64,000 nucleotides of DNA, taken from the NCBI RefSeq assembly GCF_032854445.1, contig NC_088301.1, positions 38,117,187-38,181,186 on the forward strand, written 5' to 3'. Below are positions 61,063 to 64,000 of this stretch, piece by piece (the first letter of the stretch is position 1; each line of letters starts with the position of its first letter). The DNA comes from Liolophura sinensis (Eukaryota > Mollusca > Polyplacophora > Chitonida > Chitonidae). A program made the translations under genes and the position numbers. The notes under the pieces are model-generated. The model made no database searches. It saw only the letters and a list, made by a program, of their open reading frames with translations, and was not told where the DNA came from.

Positions 61063-61796
61063 CGAATTTTTAATGCTGACAAACATTTTGGTGTATGTCA
61101 TTTAGATATGCACACCATATTGGTGGTAAACAAGTGGTCCTCTGTGAACGGTACCCTACGCAACGGCAAGACGTGTTGATAAGCGCTTATTGTCACCATG
61201 ATAAATATTGTCACCTTGGAATAAACAACGACTCCAAGGTCGGATTTGAGCCTGAACCTCACATGTCCCAGCTATTAAAATGCAAGCGTGCACCTGTCCT
61301 TCGGCACCTGAGGCTGAAGGTTTTAATGAATGAATAAATGCTTGATGTTTAACGTACTTAAATGATTAGTGTTCATATTTGCTAGCGGTCCTAATTATCA
61401 AGATTATAACCAGTTTAAACAATAAATTACCAGGAAAGCTTCTGAGAAACGTAACAATGACTTTAAATCCACAAAAACAATAAATCTACTGTCCTAGCCG
61501 TTCTCCAGCCGGTGGCCCAATACGGTTCAGTGGGTGATGTCACCTCAGGCTGTTTAGGCTGCAAAACCTGGGATTCGTATCAAAACGATGTCATTTATGA
61601 GACGAATTCTAGCTACACAGGCGCAAATATACTGTCGTACCAATTTGAATTTCTAGTGGAAGATGTGGAAGTTTCCGATTTATGACAGTGACATCACTTG
61701 CCAGACTTCATATTCTGAGTTTTCAGAAGTTGAATTTGACCGTTGTACAAGCATTTTCAACCAAACTAGCAATAGGAACTGGTAAGTTATAGCTGT

Positions 61797-62118
61797 ATGT
61801 ATGTATGTATGTATTTATGCTTGGGACTTAAGGAATTTTTCAGTCATATGACCAAGAGCAGTCATTAGGTTTGTGTACATACACTGTGTACTCTAGAGCT
61901 ATGGCGACTCAATGCCGCAAAAGTGCTGTCGTCACTAAAGTTTTATGCCGAAGACACCAGACATGGCACCTTACCCAGTCACATTATACTGCATGACACC
62001 CGGCACATCCAGTCCTGTTTACTTGCTCTAACCTATCAGTGCCGAGTGCCAAGCCAGGCAGCAACAAGTACGATTTTGAAGGCTTTGGTATGAATCAATC
62101 AACTTTGATCCCGGGTCT
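61797..62118 (-). mobile_element. Second SINE-type element, diverged and truncated
   Basis: The plus strand starts with (GTAT)n, then ATGCTTGGGACTTAAGGAAT and TTTTTCAGTCATATGACCAA, blocks related to the left part of the 10991 SINE. A different body follows (GCCGAAGACACCAGACATGG, ACTTGCTCTAACCTATCAGT, AAGCCAGGCAGCAACAAGTA), ending in GATCCCGGGTCTCCCTACTT, which is the reverse complement of a decayed tRNA-like head. Orientation is therefore minus. Box B is degraded, so the copy is probably inactive. Confidence 0.65.
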
Positions 62119-62548
62119 CCCTACTTTGCTGAAGTTTTTAAGTAACACATTAATGTAACATCATGTTCGCCCTGCTTCAGACTCCAGGTTCAAGTTGTTA
62201 CAAAGCATTGCCCATGCATACTAAACACGAGACTTTACTTTTGGTGAATTATACTGAAAATGGATAGTACAAGGTAGATACAAAATACGGGCGAATACCA
62301 TAATGTCAAGGTCTAGTCTGACAGATCCGACCAGGGCAATTGTGGTGAGCCTCTTTTGAGAAAATGTGATCCTGCATTTGTGCGCCGTTACGTGATCACA
62401 ATTTCATGTGGCTGGGCAGCAAAGCATGTGCTGAATTTACTAGTGATTAGAAAAAAATCATCTTCACAATCCTTCGGAGATAAACACTTATCATGCCACG
62501 CCATACAAATGATGAACGCGAACATGCAGTGCAAGTAAAGGGATTGGT

Positions 62549-62571
62549 GGGGGGGGGGGGGGGGGGGGGGG
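62549..62571. repeat. Homopolymer of 23 G
   Basis: Uninterrupted G run preceded by GGATTGGT. Runs of this length are unusual in an AT-rich genome and are error-prone in sequencing. Confidence 0.95.
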
Positions 62572-64000
62572 ATACGTGGTACTTAAACAAGCTCCAATAC
62601 AGATGGCTAGTCCCTGTAGAAAAGTGACCACATCTGTTAACTGTGAAAGGTGCACCGTGCGCACCTTAATGCCTAATCCTGTTTCAGTGTATCCGTTCGC
62701 TCATTACTTCCAAAAACCAGATTTATCCATTAGCAACACGTTGTTCTGTAAGGGTATGTTTGGAAAATAAAGTAAAATACATGAAGCTTCTTTTTTTTTG
62801 TTCAGTATGCAAACATATAATGGTTAAAAAAAAGACATTTTAAAGTTTACTGGGATGATTTATTTGGATCAATTTTACAATAACAAACAAGAAGAAGTCT
62901 TGTTTCCTGTACAGTCAACATAACCAGCTTCTCTTTGCTGTTCTTCCACGATGAATACATAATATATGTACACAAGGAAAGCAATAACTGTCCTCACACA
63001 CCTTTTTTGAATTCAAAGATAGCAATAAAATAAGTTTAACCTGTAAAACATTGCCCTAGTCATGTATTTCTTTAAAGAATTAAACATTAAAACTTAAAAC
63101 AAGGTTATTCCCAAAACTGTCTGTCAATGCCTGACCATTCACCGGGGCTGCCAGCACTTGTAAATATAATAAATGTGTGAAAGCTTAAGGGAATAACTGT
63201 TACACTGATGAGGTAATTTAACATTCATTCAAACACACTTACTTTTATCAAATTAAGTTATTATTCAGTTTTTTCTTCAATGTGACTTCCAAACTTCCAA
63301 AACAAGTAAGTAATCAAAAATGAAAGCAACTTGTTCCAATCTATCTGACTGTGACCTTCTGAAACCTCAGATTCTGGACAATTTACTCCAATCACGTTAA
63401 TGAAGATTGACAAGTTACGTGCTATGCAAACAAGACTTATTACATACTTCTAGAATAAATCAAGAAAATTTTTTTTACCTCATCATTAAGAAAAGAAAGC
63501 TCACATGTATTTTAAAAATAAATAATATGCTGAAATATACATTCATAACTGGTTGCTGATTGCGTACAGTTTGTATTGCATAAGGAAATCCAATGTTTCT
63601 TTTCCAATTACATATATCTTGTTAACAAAATACACAAAATGCACAATCATAAATTCAGCTTTGTCTCTTACATTCAACTTAATTTCTCATCTTACTTTAA
63701 AAGGAAAAGTTTCAACCTTTCGTTAACATATTAGCAGGATTTGTTCAGAACAATTTGGGCACAAATTTGTAGGAAAAAGATTCACAAATACCCACTACTA
63801 AAATCTTCAGAACATTTTCAAATAAGAATCATGAATCAAACTGACAATTTATGCAACATTTCTCAAGCCAACGTTACTCAGCTTAACGTTACTCAGCTAA
63901 GACAGGTTTAAAAGCTATGTACTGTACTAATGTTGAACTTTACGCAATATACTCCATCACTTGATATATATCACTTGTAATAGTGTACCATCTGTACCTA
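62572..64000. other. AT-rich end of the window, no gene seen
   Basis: No frame longer than about 65 codons and no domain. The texture from about 62790 on resembles the FAF1 3' flank, so it could be the 3' untranslated region of a minus-strand gene beyond the window; this is a guess. Confidence 0.35.

Larger units (their letters stand above)
58648..61794. other. Mostly non-genic stretch with old repeats
   Basis: Contains the repeat pieces listed separately. At 60311-60388 (+) a 78-bp stretch lies between CTGGCTTCAG and a GTAAAG donor, open in two frames (one reads MQMVWKVVKRRGCIQAITKD). It might be an exon, but there is no supporting context. An A-rich tract lies at 61036-61064. Confidence 0.4.

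Noticed and set aside
1-64000. Search for CRISPR arrays, operons, toxin or viral genes, or other unusual gene systems
   Set aside because: The window is animal nuclear DNA. Tandem repeats lack spacer structure, and the only virus-like sequence is the decayed reverse-transcriptase element.

Overview
This is eukaryotic, animal nuclear DNA. It is AT-rich and gene-sparse, with canonical GT-AG introns and no bacterial-style operons, rRNA or CRISPR. The repeat content (a tRNA-derived SINE with a GAGT-type tail, a gag-less reverse-transcriptase element, many TA microsatellites) together with a vertebrate-like, intron-rich FAF1 gene suggests a marine lophotrochozoan such as a mollusc or brachiopod. 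That assignment is an inference from repeat style and gene structure, not a species call.

Layout. 1-19 kb: no gene I can support; TA microsatellites, a 200-base assembly gap (9898-10097), a SINE (10991-11355), an 87/88-bp satellite (11741-12410), a TTAA-flanked repeat (15064-15590) and a 25-bp minisatellite (16564-17051). 19.3-27.6 kb: repeat island with at least four same-strand, decayed copies of the 3' end of a reverse-transcriptase element, two copies of a second short interspersed family, several copies of a third, and a clean 276-bp MITE with 13-bp inverted ends flanked by TTAA. 29.99-31.09 kb (+): intact GT31 beta-1,3-galactosyltransferase-like gene whose coding part is one exon. 31-44 kb: AT-rich 3' flanks of two convergent genes, with a 25-bp minisatellite at 38.7-39.1 kb. 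44.47-54.23 kb (-): complete FAF1 (FAS-associated factor 1) coding sequence, which I reconstructed as 18 exons encoding 654 residues with every exon phase consistent. 56.78-57.22 kb (+): intact Tctex-type dynein light chain (DYNLT family), divergent from FAF1. 57-64 kb: orphan exon candidates, a second SINE, a 23-base G run, and AT-rich sequence to the end.

The three confident genes are housekeeping or cell-biology genes with no evident shared pathway: Golgi glycosylation, p97/ubiquitin-linked degradation, and dynein/cilia. I found no new gene system. The most interesting points are local: a ~70-bp tandem amplification that copies an intron-exon junction of FAF1 into its own intron, a Tyr in place of the Phe of the UBX FPR loop, an RFX X-box-like site just upstream of FAF1, an inverted-repeat element in FAF1 intron 5, and the repeat families of the 19-27 kb island.
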